DNA of 64,000 nt from JADLHS01 sp039806955. GTDB lineage: Bacteria; Verrucomicrobiota; Verrucomicrobiia; Limisphaerales; JADLHS01. The notes under the pieces were generated by a model, which made no database searches, was not told the DNA's origin, and was given only the letters and a program-made list of their open reading frames with translations. Position numbers and translations under genes: made by a program. The stretch is from NCBI GenBank assembly GCA_039806955.1, contig JBDHQI010000006.1:1-64000 (forward strand). Direction: 5' to 3'. Positions 36,279 to 45,592 of this stretch are shown here, in pieces (positions within the stretch are counted from its first letter, which is position 1; each line of letters begins with the position of its first letter).

Positions 36279-36519
36279 GCTCCTTCTGCAATTCGTCCGT
36301 CAAGGCGGTGGGCGCGGTGAAATCCGCAGGCAGCTTGACCGCGCCGCGCAACGCATCCGTCACCGGGGTTCTGCCCGCGCAGCTCTCCTGCCAGTTTCGG
36401 GCCATCACGCGCAATTGCTGCGCGACAATTTCCGGCAGCGTAGTGTGCCGCGCCTTGGCCTCCAGTTCTGCTGATTGCAGAACATCGGAATCCAATTGAA
36501 TAGTCAGTGTCGCGCTCAT
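36262..36519 (-). CDS. VapB-like antitoxin of the disrupted PIN pair
   Basis: This 85-residue protein begins SATLTIQLDSDVLQSAELEAKARHTTLPEIVAQQL, a ribbon-helix-helix N-terminus, followed by a linker to the toxin-binding tail. It overlaps the start of the chimeric ORF by 17 nt. Its intact cognate toxin is not present here, because the PIN gene is broken near 36030. Confidence 0.78.
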   Translation of the reverse strand: MSATLTIQLDSDVLQSAELEAKARHTTLPEIVAQQLRVMARNWQESCAGRTPVTDALRGAVKLPADFTAPTALTDELQKEHGLQG

Positions 36520-36600
36520 GGCGGGAAAGGTAGCCTGTCTTACGCCCAACGACAAGCCCGCAAACCGCCGCTTCTCGAAGGAGTTTCAATTATTCGAGTT

Positions 36601-36655
36601 CAGAAATGGCGAACCACGAAATACACGAAGCACACGAAAAGGGAATGGAGAAATT
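36601..36655. repeat. Direct repeat left of the RelE/ParE module
   Basis: About 55 bp (AAATGGCGAACCACGAAATA, then CACGAAGCAC and GGAGAAATT) recur in the same orientation at 37288-37342. The two copies bracket the toxin-antitoxin pair at 36680-37202. The core CACGAAATACACGAA also occurs at 245-384 and 4129-4258. Confidence 0.75.
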
Positions 36656-36679
36656 CTTTCTCGTCCCGACAGGAGCGGC

Positions 36680-36973
36680 TCATTTCAGCAGTTCAGTGAT
36701 GTCGCGATAGCCGCTCAAGATGCGAACCACTTCCAGCGGGCGCGTCGTGGGGTCGTAAATAATCAGGTAGGAGTAGACGCACCAGAATCGAACTGGCTTG
36801 GATGTGAGATCGCTCCGCCAATGACCGAGTTCGGGTTGTTTGGACAGCATCAAGACGGCTTCCTTGATCTCCTGCTCGACGCGATCCGCCGCGTCAAGGT
36901 TGTCCCGCGCGATGTATTCCCAAATCTCCAGCAGATCGAGCCGAGCCGCTGGCGAATAGAAGAATTCAGCCAT
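36680..36973 (-). CDS. RelE/ParE family toxin
   Basis: This 97-residue protein has the ParE/RelE pattern: FFYSPAARLDLLEIWEYIARDNLDAADRVEQEI, KQPELGHWRSDL, then VYSYLIIYDPTTRPLEVVRILSGYRDI. Start at 36973 overlaps the antitoxin stop by 8 nt. Members inhibit gyrase (ParE) or cut ribosome-bound mRNA (RelE); which applies here is open. Confidence 0.9.
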   Translation of the reverse strand: MAEFFYSPAARLDLLEIWEYIARDNLDAADRVEQEIKEAVLMLSKQPELGHWRSDLTSKPVRFWCVYSYLIIYDPTTRPLEVVRILSGYRDITELLK

Positions 36974-37202
36974 TTTGCTCCGCGCGGCGTTGACGGCTGC
37001 GTTCACGAATTTCCGCGTGAACCTGCTCGCCGGGAATCTTCTCGCCCCGCCGCAATTGTGTCAGTCCCACTTCGATTTCCGCATCCAGCTTCTGGCGCAG
37101 TGCTTCCCGGCTCTCGCGTTGTTCCAGCCATTCCAGCAGGGCCTCCGCCTGGGTTTCATTCAAGCGTTTGACCTTCTCGACGGCAAATTCGATGCGGCTC
37201 AT
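36966..37202 (-). CDS. Antitoxin partner of the RelE/ParE toxin
   Basis: This 78-residue helical protein (RIEFAVEKVKRLNETQAEALLEWLEQRES, then RRGEKIPGEQVHAEIRERSR) precedes and overlaps the toxin gene, the standard order. Start at 37202; upstream frame is not conserved-looking. Confidence 0.8.
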   Translation of the reverse strand: MSRIEFAVEKVKRLNETQAEALLEWLEQRESREALRQKLDAEIEVGLTQLRRGEKIPGEQVHAEIRERSRQRRAEQNG

Positions 37203-37287
37203 GCGGCACAAGCTACCGCGATTTAAGCAGAACAACAAGTGCCAAGCGAGACAGTGCAACAGCAGGCGAATTTGTTGGTTTCGCGTT

Positions 37288-37342
37288 CAAAAATGGTGAA
37301 CCACGAAATACACGAAGCACATGAAAAGTGAACGGAGAAATT
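37288..37342. repeat. Direct repeat right of the RelE/ParE module
   Basis: Second copy of the ~55-bp repeat at 36601-36655, same orientation. Together they could allow excision or duplication of the module by recombination, leaving one copy. It ends ~50 bp before the SBBP-repeat gene. Confidence 0.75.
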
Positions 37343-37392
37343 TTGACTTCAGGCAAAACTCACAGTTGGGTAATATTCGGTTAGGTCGAATT

Positions 37393-38952
37393 ATGAAAGG
37401 GAACCCCTTTGCGCTCGCTTTGTTTGCTCTTACGTTTGCCGTCGCGACGACACGCGCTCAAGATTTTTGGACCAACCGCTTTGACGGATTGGGGAACAAC
37501 ACAGACCAAGCTTGGGCTATTGCTGTGGATGGAAATGGTAACGCATTTGTGACAGGAAGTTCAGACCGGAATGCCACTGGTTACAGCGGTTATGATTATG
37601 CGACGATCAAGTATTCCTCCGATGGGTTGTCGTTGTGGACGAATTACTATAACGGAGTTGGGGATGGTGAAGATGAACCCCGGGCCATCGCAGTAGACCA
37701 CAACGGGGATGTTTTTGTGACCGGACAAGCGTTTGGTGATGGCAGCTCTGTTGATTACGCGACGATCAAGTATTCCAATAATGGAACGTCGGTGTGGACA
37801 AATTGCTACAACGGGATTGGGTCTGGTTATGATCAGGCCAACGCCATAGCGGTGGATGTCCTCGGCAGCGTGTATGTGACAGGCTATTCGCAGGGCAGCG
37901 GAAGTGATGGCGAATGCGTAACGATCAAGTACTCAAGCCTCGGTATGCCGCTATGGACAAATCGGTACGGCGCAGGGTACGGTGATGATGTTGGCCGAGC
38001 CATTGCGGTGAACAGCAGCAATGATGTGTTTGTGGCAGGGTTTTCAGTTGGTGATGGCAGTGGTTGGGATTATGTGACGATCAAATACACCAGTGACGGT
38101 GTTCCGTTGTGGACGAATCGCTACAACGGGCCAGCAAATAGCGACGACTACGCCTCTGCCATGGCAGTGGATGTTGGCGGTAACGTAATTGTGACAGGGT
38201 TTTCATACAACGGTCTTTCGTATGACTATGCCACGATTAAGTATTCGAGTGGTGGTTTGCTCTTGTGGACGAACTGTTACAACGGCCCGGGGAACGGCAC
38301 TGATTTGGCCCGCGCTATTGTGGTGGACGGTGGTGGCAACGCGTTTGTTGCTGGATCTTCTAGCAGCCTGTCGGACTTAGGGAATGGCTATCCAGGTTAC
38401 TTAACGATCAAGTACTCAAACGATGGGGTGCCGCTGTGGACGAACCGATACGATATCTCAGGGACTGGCGCTGGCGAAGCACGCGCGATTGCGGTGGATG
38501 GCAGCGGCAATGTGATTGTTACAGGAGGGGCCGCTGGTTATGCGACGATTAAGTATTCCAATAGTGGAGTGCCATTGTGGACGAACCGGTGTAATGGTCC
38601 GGGGAATGGTCTGGGCGAGGCTCGTGCCGTCGCGTTGAGTGGTAACGGTGATGTTTTCGTGACGGGCTATTTGACAGGATACGGCAGTGATTATGATTAC
38701 GTGACAATCAAATATGCTGCGGTGCCGCTTCCGCAAATTGCCGTCTTGGAAAATCCGCGCGCAAGCGCTGGAGAATTTTCTTTCGATCTTGTCGCCGAAC
38801 GCGGCGGGCAATTTGCCATCCAAGTTTCCACCAACCTTATGAATTGGGACGCGGTTCGCCAAGTAACCATTCCCGCCAGCGGCAGTACGAACATTGTGGA
38901 AACGCTGTCGTCCGAAGTCGGTCAAACCTATTACCGCGCCCTGCGGCAATAA
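37393..38952 (+). CDS. Secreted SBBP-repeat beta-propeller protein
   Basis: This 519-residue protein has a signal peptide (FALALFALTFAVATTRAQ). About eight repeats of ~50-55 residues follow, each with the SBBP pattern: AIAVDGNGN(A/V)FVTG followed by DYATIKYSSDG and LWTN(R/Y)YNG. Eight units suggest a closed eight-bladed propeller. A C-terminal domain (about 450-519, ending YRALRQ) resembles the tail of other verrucomicrobial exported proteins. Repetitive DNA here is coding, not an element. Function probably adhesive or binding; not known. Confidence 0.88.
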   Translation: MKGNPFALALFALTFAVATTRAQDFWTNRFDGLGNNTDQAWAIAVDGNGNAFVTGSSDRNATGYSGYDYATIKYSSDGLSLWTNYYNGVGDGEDEPRAIAVDHNGDVFVTGQAFGDGSSVDYATIKYSNNGTSVWTNCYNGIGSGYDQANAIAVDVLGSVYVTGYSQGSGSDGECVTIKYSSLGMPLWTNRYGAGYGDDVGRAIAVNSSNDVFVAGFSVGDGSGWDYVTIKYTSDGVPLWTNRYNGPANSDDYASAMAVDVGGNVIVTGFSYNGLSYDYATIKYSSGGLLLWTNCYNGPGNGTDLARAIVVDGGGNAFVAGSSSSLSDLGNGYPGYLTIKYSNDGVPLWTNRYDISGTGAGEARAIAVDGSGNVIVTGGAAGYATIKYSNSGVPLWTNRCNGPGNGLGEARAVALSGNGDVFVTGYLTGYGSDYDYVTIKYAAVPLPQIAVLENPRASAGEFSFDLVAERGGQFAIQVSTNLMNWDAVRQVTIPASGSTNIVETLSSEVGQTYYRALRQ

Positions 38953-38983
38953 TTCCGTCAAGCTTCGAGTTGTATATTTTCAA

Positions 38984-39056
38984 TGCCAAGACGCAAAGGC
39001 GCAAAGATTTTTTCCGTTTCCATTGCGTCTCCGCGTCTTTGCGCCTTGGCGTTTGA
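38984..39056. repeat. Intergenic palindrome (CGCAAAG family)
   Basis: GCCAAGACGCAAAGGCGCAAAG on the left pairs with CTTTGCGCCTTGGCG on the right, with an AT-rich loop. It lies just after the SBBP gene and could function as a transcript end. Related to the element inside mutY. Confidence 0.7.
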
Positions 39057-39195
39057 TTCGGAATATGTCGCTCCTGACGGAGCTAAGGAGGTTGGGGGAA
39101 TTCTGGTTCTACAAAGATGCCCGTCTACAGCGCTTTGGTAGTGAGGGAAATCTTTTATGTCTTTTGCGCTGCTTTGCGGCTATTAAATCGGCGGC

Positions 39196-40155
39196 GTGAA
39201 ACCATTGACGAGTTACACTTGCAAGCTGACGGAGGAACAGGCGGCGGCGTTGAAGGCGTGTCTGGACGCGCGGCATTTCACGCCGCGCGAGGTGCCGTAC
39301 GCGCGGTTTGCGGGCGAGAAGGAAAAAATCAACGTGGTGTTTTACGAGAGCGGCAAGCTCGTGGTGCAAGGGAAGGGGACGCAGGAGTTCATCGAGTTCG
39401 TGTTGGAGCCGGAGGTGTTGCAGCAGGCGCGGCTGGGCTACGAGGCGGTGTTAAATCCTGAGTTGTTGCTGCCACGCATCGGCGTGGATGAAAGCGGCAA
39501 GGGCGATTTCTTCGGGCCGATGTGCGTGGCGGGCGTGTATGTGAACGAGTCGGTGCTTGCGGCGTGGAAGGATGTGGGCGTGCGCGACTCGAAGCATATT
39601 TCGAGCGATAAAAAAATTTCCGAGCTGGCAAAGTTGATCAAGGACACGCCCGATTGTGTGACGACGGTGGTGCCGATTGGCAACGAGGCTTACAATCGGT
39701 TGCATGCGAAGATGGGTAGCGTGAACGCGGTGCTGGCGTGGGGGCACGCGCGGGTGATCGAGAATTTGATGGGCCAGCGGCATCGCATGAATCCGCCACC
39801 GGTGCGGGCGATCAGCGACCAATTCGCTTCCAGCAAAAAAGTGGTGGAGCAGGCCCTGATGCGTTTGGGGCGGGAATTGGAATTGGTGCAACGACACAAG
39901 GCGGAAGAGGATCTGGCCGTGGCGGCGGCTTCGATTCTGGCGCGGGATGAATTTGTGCGGCGGCTGGCGGCGTTGGGCAAGGAGTTTGAGGTGGAATTGC
40001 CCAAAGGTGCGGGAACGAATGTGGATGCGGTGGCGAAGGAATTATTTGCACAGCATGGGGTGACGGTGTTGGAAAAAGTGGCCAAGATGCATTTTCGCAC
40101 GGCGTTGCGGGCGCAGGGGTTGCCGGAGCTGCCGAAAGCCGAATGGCGACGATGA
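39196..40155 (+). CDS. rnhC: Ribonuclease HIII
   Basis: Degrades RNA in RNA-DNA hybrids. 319 residues: an N-terminal substrate-binding (TBP-like) domain of ~90 residues, then the catalytic domain with GVDESGKGDFFGPM (about 95-108; Asp-Glu are metal ligands), VRDSKHIS and AISDQF (third acidic residue). The N-terminal domain distinguishes HIII from HII. Start is GTG at 39196. Confidence 0.93.
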   Translation: MKPLTSYTCKLTEEQAAALKACLDARHFTPREVPYARFAGEKEKINVVFYESGKLVVQGKGTQEFIEFVLEPEVLQQARLGYEAVLNPELLLPRIGVDESGKGDFFGPMCVAGVYVNESVLAAWKDVGVRDSKHISSDKKISELAKLIKDTPDCVTTVVPIGNEAYNRLHAKMGSVNAVLAWGHARVIENLMGQRHRMNPPPVRAISDQFASSKKVVEQALMRLGRELELVQRHKAEEDLAVAAASILARDEFVRRLAALGKEFEVELPKGAGTNVDAVAKELFAQHGVTVLEKVAKMHFRTALRAQGLPELPKAEWRR

Positions 40156-40328
40156 TCCGTTGCGGTGAGTTGTAGCGGCTACAGAAAAAATCTGCCGTGG
40201 GGGAGCGGAGGGCGTTTTTGGATTTGGGGAATTTTGAAGTTTGAATGGCGGCATAACCGATATTCTATAAATAACTTGCAGCGGTGGAGCGGATCGGCGG
40301 ACGGCGTTAAAAATTCTTAAATCGTTAG
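40156..40328. other. Intergenic region before the tRNA/tuf promoter
   Basis: AT-rich stretch with no gene I support. Lies between rnhC and the promoter of tRNA-Thr. Confidence 0.4.
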
Positions 40329-40357
40329 TTGACACTTTTTTGTAGGTTTTCTATTTT
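40329..40357 (+). promoter_or_regulatory. Probable sigma-70 type promoter for tRNA-Thr/tuf
   Basis: TTGACA at 40329-40334, spacer of 17, and TATTTT at 40352-40357 (4 of 6 consensus). About 125 bp upstream of the tRNA-Thr. This is the best promoter match seen ahead of the tuf region. Confidence 0.65.
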
Positions 40358-40483
40358 GCCTCCCGTCTTAGAGCCGTAATCGAGACAAAGTTACCAAAAC
40401 TCTCCGGTTTTCTTCGCAAGAAAAATGGTGTGAGGTTGGCTTTTTGTCGTTTTACGCATCAGGATGACAGATAAGTTCGGGAC

Positions 40484-40559
40484 GCCCATGTAGCTCAGTT
40501 GGTAGAGCACGTCCTTGGTAAGGACGAGGTCATCAGTTCAATCCTGATCATGGGCTCCA
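40484..40559 (+). tRNA. tRNA-Thr (GGT)
   Basis: Cloverleaf with acceptor GCCCATG/CATGGGC, anticodon stem CGTCC/GGACG around TTGGTAA (anticodon GGT), TpsiC arm with GTTCAATCC, and encoded CCA. Located ~75 bp upstream of tuf, as in many tufB-type operons. Confidence 0.95.
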
Positions 40560-40636
40560 TGGAGAACGAGTGATTTAAGTTTAGTGACGCACTTAACAAA
40601 ACGCTAAAGAGAACATAACGAACGCAGGAGAATAAA

Positions 40637-41824
<1,188 letters not shown>

Positions 41825-41848
41825 ACGGGAGTGAGGATTTATTGACGT

Positions 41849-41880
41849 GGAGGCGACAGGAACGTCTGTCGCCTCCTTTT
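41849..41880 (+). terminator. Rho-independent terminator after tuf
   Basis: An 11-bp perfect stem GGAGGCGACAG/CTGTCGCCTCC with a 6-nt loop, followed by TTTT. It separates tuf from the downstream tRNA-secE-nusG group, unless read-through occurs. Confidence 0.92.
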
Positions 41881-41911
41881 AGTCCAGTTGAGAGTCCGGT
41901 GAATTTGTCGT

Positions 41912-41987
41912 AGGGCGTTAGCTCAATTGGTAGAGTAGCGGTCTCCAAAACCGTTGGTTGCAGGTTCGACTCCTGCACGCCCTGCCA
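41912..41987 (+). tRNA. tRNA-Trp (CCA)
   Basis: Acceptor AGGGCGT/ACGCCCT, anticodon loop CTCCAAA (CCA), TpsiC GGTTCGACTCC and encoded CCA end. Directly precedes tRNA-Ser and secE; tRNA-Trp upstream of secE is common. Confidence 0.95.
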
Positions 41988-42041
41988 GACTGAAAGTTGA
42001 GGGCCGCGGCTGGAACGGTCGAATAGGCCATCAACTGCCGG

Positions 42042-42131
42042 GGAGAGGTGGCAGAGTGGTCTATCGCGGCGGTCTTGAAAACCGCTGTGGGTTAACACCC
42101 ACCGGGGGTTCGAATCCCTCCCTCTCCGCCA
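42042..42131 (+). tRNA. tRNA-Ser (TGA)
   Basis: Long-variable-arm tRNA: acceptor GGAGAGG/CCTCTCC, anticodon loop CTTGAAA (TGA), variable arm GTGGGTTAACACCCAC, TpsiC GGTTCGAATCC, encoded CCA. The ~90-nt length fits a class II tRNA. Confidence 0.94.
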
Positions 42132-42213
42132 GTCCCTCGAAGTGAGGAAGACGATGGCGGATGGGAAAATCGGCTGAGATCAGGATTGATCCGGTCAGAA
42201 TAGGTTAGAATAA

Positions 42214-42456
42214 ATGAAACAGTTTATTTGGATCGGCGTACTGGCCATCATTTTCGGGTATCTATGGTGGCGAGGATATATCAAGCGTTTTGCGGCGTAT
42301 TGGCAGCAAACGGTGGAAGAGTTGAAGAAGTGTGCCTGGCCCAACTGGGATGATCTTTCCGGCTCCACGATCCTCGTTCTGGTCGCCACATTTTTGCTGG
42401 CACTGTTCACCTTTATTGCGGATCAAATATTTTTCGTGCTGTTCAAGACCGTTTAA
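42214..42456 (+). CDS. secE: Preprotein translocase subunit SecE
   Basis: 80 residues, small translocon subunit. Two hydrophobic helices: an extra N-terminal one (FIWIGVLAIIFGYLWW) and the conserved C-terminal one (ILVLVATFLLALFTFIADQIFFVLF), with the amphipathic segment VEELKKCAWPNWDDLSGST between. Followed by nusG after 5 nt. Confidence 0.9.
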   Translation: MKQFIWIGVLAIIFGYLWWRGYIKRFAAYWQQTVEELKKCAWPNWDDLSGSTILVLVATFLLALFTFIADQIFFVLFKTV

Positions 42457-42461
42457 GTGCC

Positions 42462-43010
42462 ATGAAGTCCCAATGGTTTGTCATCCATACGCTTTCCGGC
42501 CAGGAGCAGAAAGTCAAGGACAGCATCGAGAAGCGTCTCAAAACTGAGGAGATGCAGGAATACGTTCACGAAGTCCTTGTGCCGATGGAGAAAGTCGTGG
42601 AGGTGCGGAATCAGAAAAAGACCGTCACCACGCGCAAGCTGCACCCGGGTTACGTTTACATCCACATGGTTCTGCTGGATGAAAACCAACGGGTGATCCC
42701 CAAGCCATTTTATTTCATCAAGGAAACGCAGGGCGCGATCGGGTTTGTGGGCGGCGAACATCCGCACACCGCCACGGACGAGGAGATGGAGACCATCAAG
42801 GCGGCAGTCTCCGCCTCGGAAGAGACCGAGCGTCCGAAGATTGCCTTTAACGTGGGTGAAACGATCAAAATCAATAACGGACCGTTTCTCAACTTTAGCG
42901 GGGTGATCGAGGAAGTGGATCCGGACCGGGGCAAATTGAAGGTCACGGTGAACATCTTTGGCCGGAACACCCCGGTTGAACTTGAGTATTGGCAGGTGGA
43001 GAAAGCCTGA
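42462..43010 (+). CDS. nusG: Transcription termination/antitermination protein NusG
   Basis: 182 residues. Start KSQWFVIHTLSGQEQKVKDSIEKRL is the NGN domain; the C-terminal KOW domain has GDTVKI-type INNGPFLNFSGVIEEVDPDRGKLKVTVNIFGRNTPVELEY. Couples transcription and translation via RNA polymerase and ribosome. Ribosomal protein genes follow. Confidence 0.97.
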   Translation: MKSQWFVIHTLSGQEQKVKDSIEKRLKTEEMQEYVHEVLVPMEKVVEVRNQKKTVTTRKLHPGYVYIHMVLLDENQRVIPKPFYFIKETQGAIGFVGGEHPHTATDEEMETIKAAVSASEETERPKIAFNVGETIKINNGPFLNFSGVIEEVDPDRGKLKVTVNIFGRNTPVELEYWQVEKA

Positions 43011-43096
43011 TATAATGCGCTCCCTGTCGTCAGGCAACCGGCTCTGAGGCAGCAACGATTTTAGAGTGAATTAAACGTTCGAATTGAAGCTTTTGT

Positions 43097-43522
43097 ATGG
43101 CGAAGAAAGTAACTGGTATCATTAAATTGCAAATCCCTGCCGGGCAGGCGAATCCCGCTCCTCCGGTCGGTCCCGCGCTCGGGCAGCACGGGGTGAACAT
43201 CATGGGATTCTGCAAAGAATTTAACGCGGCCACCAAGGGCGACGCGGGACTGGTGATTCCGGTGGTCATTACGGTTTACCAGGATAAATCCTTCACTTTC
43301 ATAACCAAATCTCCCCCCGCCTCGATCTTGCTGAAAAAGGCGGCGGGAATCACGGCCGGCGCCAAAACCACCGGTAAAGAAAAAGTCGGCAAAGTTTCCC
43401 GCAAACAGGTGCTGGATATCGTCAAGATGAAAAAGAACGATATGAATGCGACTTCCGATGAAGCGGCGTTTCGCATTGTTTCCGGCACCGCTCGCAGCAT
43501 GGGAATTGAAGTTGTTGGATAA
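43097..43522 (+). CDS. rplK: 50S ribosomal protein L11
   Basis: 141 residues. Characteristic N-terminus (GIIKLQIPAGQANPAPPVGPALGQHGVNIMGFCKEFNA) and C-terminal RNA-binding domain with KVGKVSRKQVLDIVKMKKNDMNA. Forms the GTPase-associated centre with 23S rRNA. Confidence 0.98.
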   Translation: MAKKVTGIIKLQIPAGQANPAPPVGPALGQHGVNIMGFCKEFNAATKGDAGLVIPVVITVYQDKSFTFITKSPPASILLKKAAGITAGAKTTGKEKVGKVSRKQVLDIVKMKKNDMNATSDEAAFRIVSGTARSMGIEVVG

Positions 43523-43569
43523 ACCCCGAACGCGGGAGAGCTGAACGCTCGTTTGAACCGCTCGTCATC

Positions 43570-44262
43570 ATGCCAAGTAAACGATACAAAAAAGCACTGG
43601 AACAGGTGGACGCCAAGAAAGCGTATCCTCTTAAGGAAGCAGTTGGAATTCTCGCGAATTTTCCGAAAGCAAAATTTAACGAAACGGTGGATCTCGCCTT
43701 TCATCTGGGGGTGGACCCGAAGCAATCGGATCAAATGGTGCGTGGCACCGTTCCGTTGCCGCATGGCAGTGGCAAGGTGGTTCGCGTGCTGGTCTTTGCT
43801 CAGGGAGCGGCCGCTGATGCCGCAAAGGCGGCGGGCGCGGAATTTGTCGGATTTGAAGATTTAATTGCCCGCTGTAATGGCGGCTGGACGGATTTTGATG
43901 TGGCGGTTGCCACGCCGGGAGCGATGGCGGAAGTCCGCAAGCTCGGTAAAGTGCTTGGTCCGCGTGGGCTGATGCCAAATCCAAAAACTGGCACCGTCAC
44001 CGAAGACACGGCGAAGGCGGTTAAAGAGGTGAAGGCCGGACGGGTGGAGTTCAAGGTGGACAAAGCTGCAAACGTGCATGTTGCCATTGGCAAGACCAGT
44101 TTCAATGCCGAACAGATCGAAGCCAATGCGCGCGCCGTGATTGAAGCTGTGGTCAAAGCCAAACCCGCCAGCTTGAAGAGTGCGTACCTGAATAGCTGCA
44201 CATTATCGGCGACGATGAGTCCGGGGGTGCGTGTGGATATTCGCGAGTTTGGTGCGGGTTAA
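43570..44262 (+). CDS. rplA: 50S ribosomal protein L1
   Basis: 230 residues. Motifs ETVDLAFHLGVDPKQSDQMVRGTVPLPHG and KLGKVLGPRGLMPNPKTGTV are diagnostic. Located after rplK, the conserved order; L1 often represses this operon translationally. Confidence 0.98.
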   Translation: MPSKRYKKALEQVDAKKAYPLKEAVGILANFPKAKFNETVDLAFHLGVDPKQSDQMVRGTVPLPHGSGKVVRVLVFAQGAAADAAKAAGAEFVGFEDLIARCNGGWTDFDVAVATPGAMAEVRKLGKVLGPRGLMPNPKTGTVTEDTAKAVKEVKAGRVEFKVDKAANVHVAIGKTSFNAEQIEANARAVIEAVVKAKPASLKSAYLNSCTLSATMSPGVRVDIREFGAG

Positions 44263-44343
44263 GGTCGGTCAAAAAATGAGCAGGGCGCGCGTTTCCAATT
44301 ATGACGCCGTAGCAGTGAAGCAGTAGAAAAAATTGATTCCATC

Positions 44344-44859
44344 ATGCGAGTAGAAAAACAAATTTTGACCCAGGAGTACATCGGCCGGTTGAACGCTTCG
44401 CCGTTCTTCATCGTTGTGGGTTACCAAGGCTTGAAGGTAGAACAGTTGACCACCCTCCGCAAAAGCCTGCACGAGAACCAGGCCGAGGTGCATGTGGTCA
44501 AGAATTCCATTTTCCGGATCGCGGCCAAGGAAGCCGGGGTCACGGATTTGAATGACGCGCTGGCTGGTCAGTTGGCGGTGGTTACCGGGCAGAAAGACGT
44601 CTCCGTGGCGGCCAAGGTCTTGAAAAATTTTGCCGGACAGAACGACAAGTTGATCATCAAGTTCGGGTATCTGAACAGCGAGCGCCTGGAGCAGGCCGAT
44701 TTGTTGACGTTGGCGGATTTGCCGAGCCTCGAAGTGCTGCGCGGCAAGTTGCTTGGCGTCATCAACGCGCCGGCGCAAAAGTTGGTCACGTTGCTCAACA
44801 CCCCGGCGCAACAACTGGCGCGGGTGATCAAGGCCAAAGCCGAAAAGGCCGCCGCCTGA
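44344..44859 (+). CDS. rplJ: 50S ribosomal protein L10
   Basis: 171 residues; N-terminal FIVVGYQGLKVEQLTTLRKSLHENQAEVHVVKNSIF fold and C-terminal alpha-helix that binds L7/L12. Encoded ahead of rplL as in nearly all bacteria. Confidence 0.96.
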   Translation: MRVEKQILTQEYIGRLNASPFFIVVGYQGLKVEQLTTLRKSLHENQAEVHVVKNSIFRIAAKEAGVTDLNDALAGQLAVVTGQKDVSVAAKVLKNFAGQNDKLIIKFGYLNSERLEQADLLTLADLPSLEVLRGKLLGVINAPAQKLVTLLNTPAQQLARVIKAKAEKAAA

Positions 44860-44871
44860 GCGTAAAGAATT

Positions 44872-44899
44872 TCCCGCCGTCAAGTCGGTGGCGGGATTT
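44872..44899 (+). promoter_or_regulatory. Hairpin between rplJ and rplL
   Basis: TCCCGCC at 44872 pairs with GGCGGGA ending near 44896; loop of ~11 nt. T-run is weak (TTTAAC). In many bacteria this gap holds a partial attenuator that raises L7/L12 output relative to L10; that role is inferred here. Confidence 0.45.
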
Positions 44900-44994
44900 A
44901 ACAAACCAGAAAGTAAATCGTCGGCTCATGGCCCTGAGTTGAAACCATCCGAGGCCCGGATGACGACGAGACGAAAAGAAAGCAAAAGACAGTT

Positions 44995-45381
44995 ATGGCA
45001 GACATCGCAAATATTGTGGAAGAGTTGAGCAAGTTGACGGTTATTGAAGCCGCTGACCTCGTGAAGAAACTGGAAGAAAAATGGGGCGTTACCGCCGCTG
45101 CTCCCGTGCCGATTGCCGCCGCTGGCGCGCCGGCTGCCGGTGGGGCTGCTCCCGCCGCCGCGAAAGATACTTTTGACGTCATCCTCGCTTCAGTACCCGC
45201 TGATAAGAAGATCGCGGTGATTAAAGCCGTGCGCGAAGTGAAGGCCGGACTCGGCCTGGCGGAAGCCAAGGCGTTGGTCGAAGGCGCGCCGAAATCCATC
45301 CTTGAGGACGCTAACAAGGCGGACACAGATGCGGCCAAGAAGAAGCTGGAAGAGGCCGGCGCCAAAGTTGAAATCAAGTAA
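44995..45381 (+). CDS. rplL: 50S ribosomal protein L7/L12
   Basis: 128 residues: N-terminal dimerisation (VEELSKLTVIEAADLVKKLEEKWGV), Ala-rich hinge, C-terminal factor-binding domain (FDVILASVPADKKIAVIKAVREV). Stalk protein of the ribosome. Confidence 0.98.
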   Translation: MADIANIVEELSKLTVIEAADLVKKLEEKWGVTAAAPVPIAAAGAPAAGGAAPAAAKDTFDVILASVPADKKIAVIKAVREVKAGLGLAEAKALVEGAPKSILEDANKADTDAAKKKLEEAGAKVEIK

Positions 45382-45395
45382 TTGGGGGATTACGG

Positions 45396-45432
45396 GCCGG
45401 GGCGATTTTTGTGGGATTATCGCCCCGGCTTC
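45396..45432 (+). terminator. Strong hairpin between rplL and rpoB
   Basis: Perfect 11-bp stem GCCGGGGCGAT/ATCGCCCCGGC at 45396-45429, loop of ~12 nt, followed by TTCCCTT, so few U residues. Fits an attenuator that reduces transcription entering rpoBC, as known between rplL and rpoB in E. coli. Confidence 0.65.
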
Positions 45433-45592
45433 CCTTGAACCGCTTTATCTTAGAGTCCATACAACACGAATTCCAATTCAGCTTGGAATTCCCGGTTCGG
45501 CAAGTTTGCGATTGAACATCGCAGCCTTGCCTTGTGTCGTTGAGTAGAAAATTGACGTCCGATCAGGTGATCGGACCGTAGAAAAGGTCCAA

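Noticed and set aside
33222..36519. Prophage or integrative element
   Set aside because: No integrase, terminase, structural or transposase genes, and no att-like repeats at the cassette ends.
37393..38952. DNA repeat element
   Set aside because: The periodicity is ~160 bp and keeps the reading frame with SBBP protein motifs; it is a repetitive protein gene.
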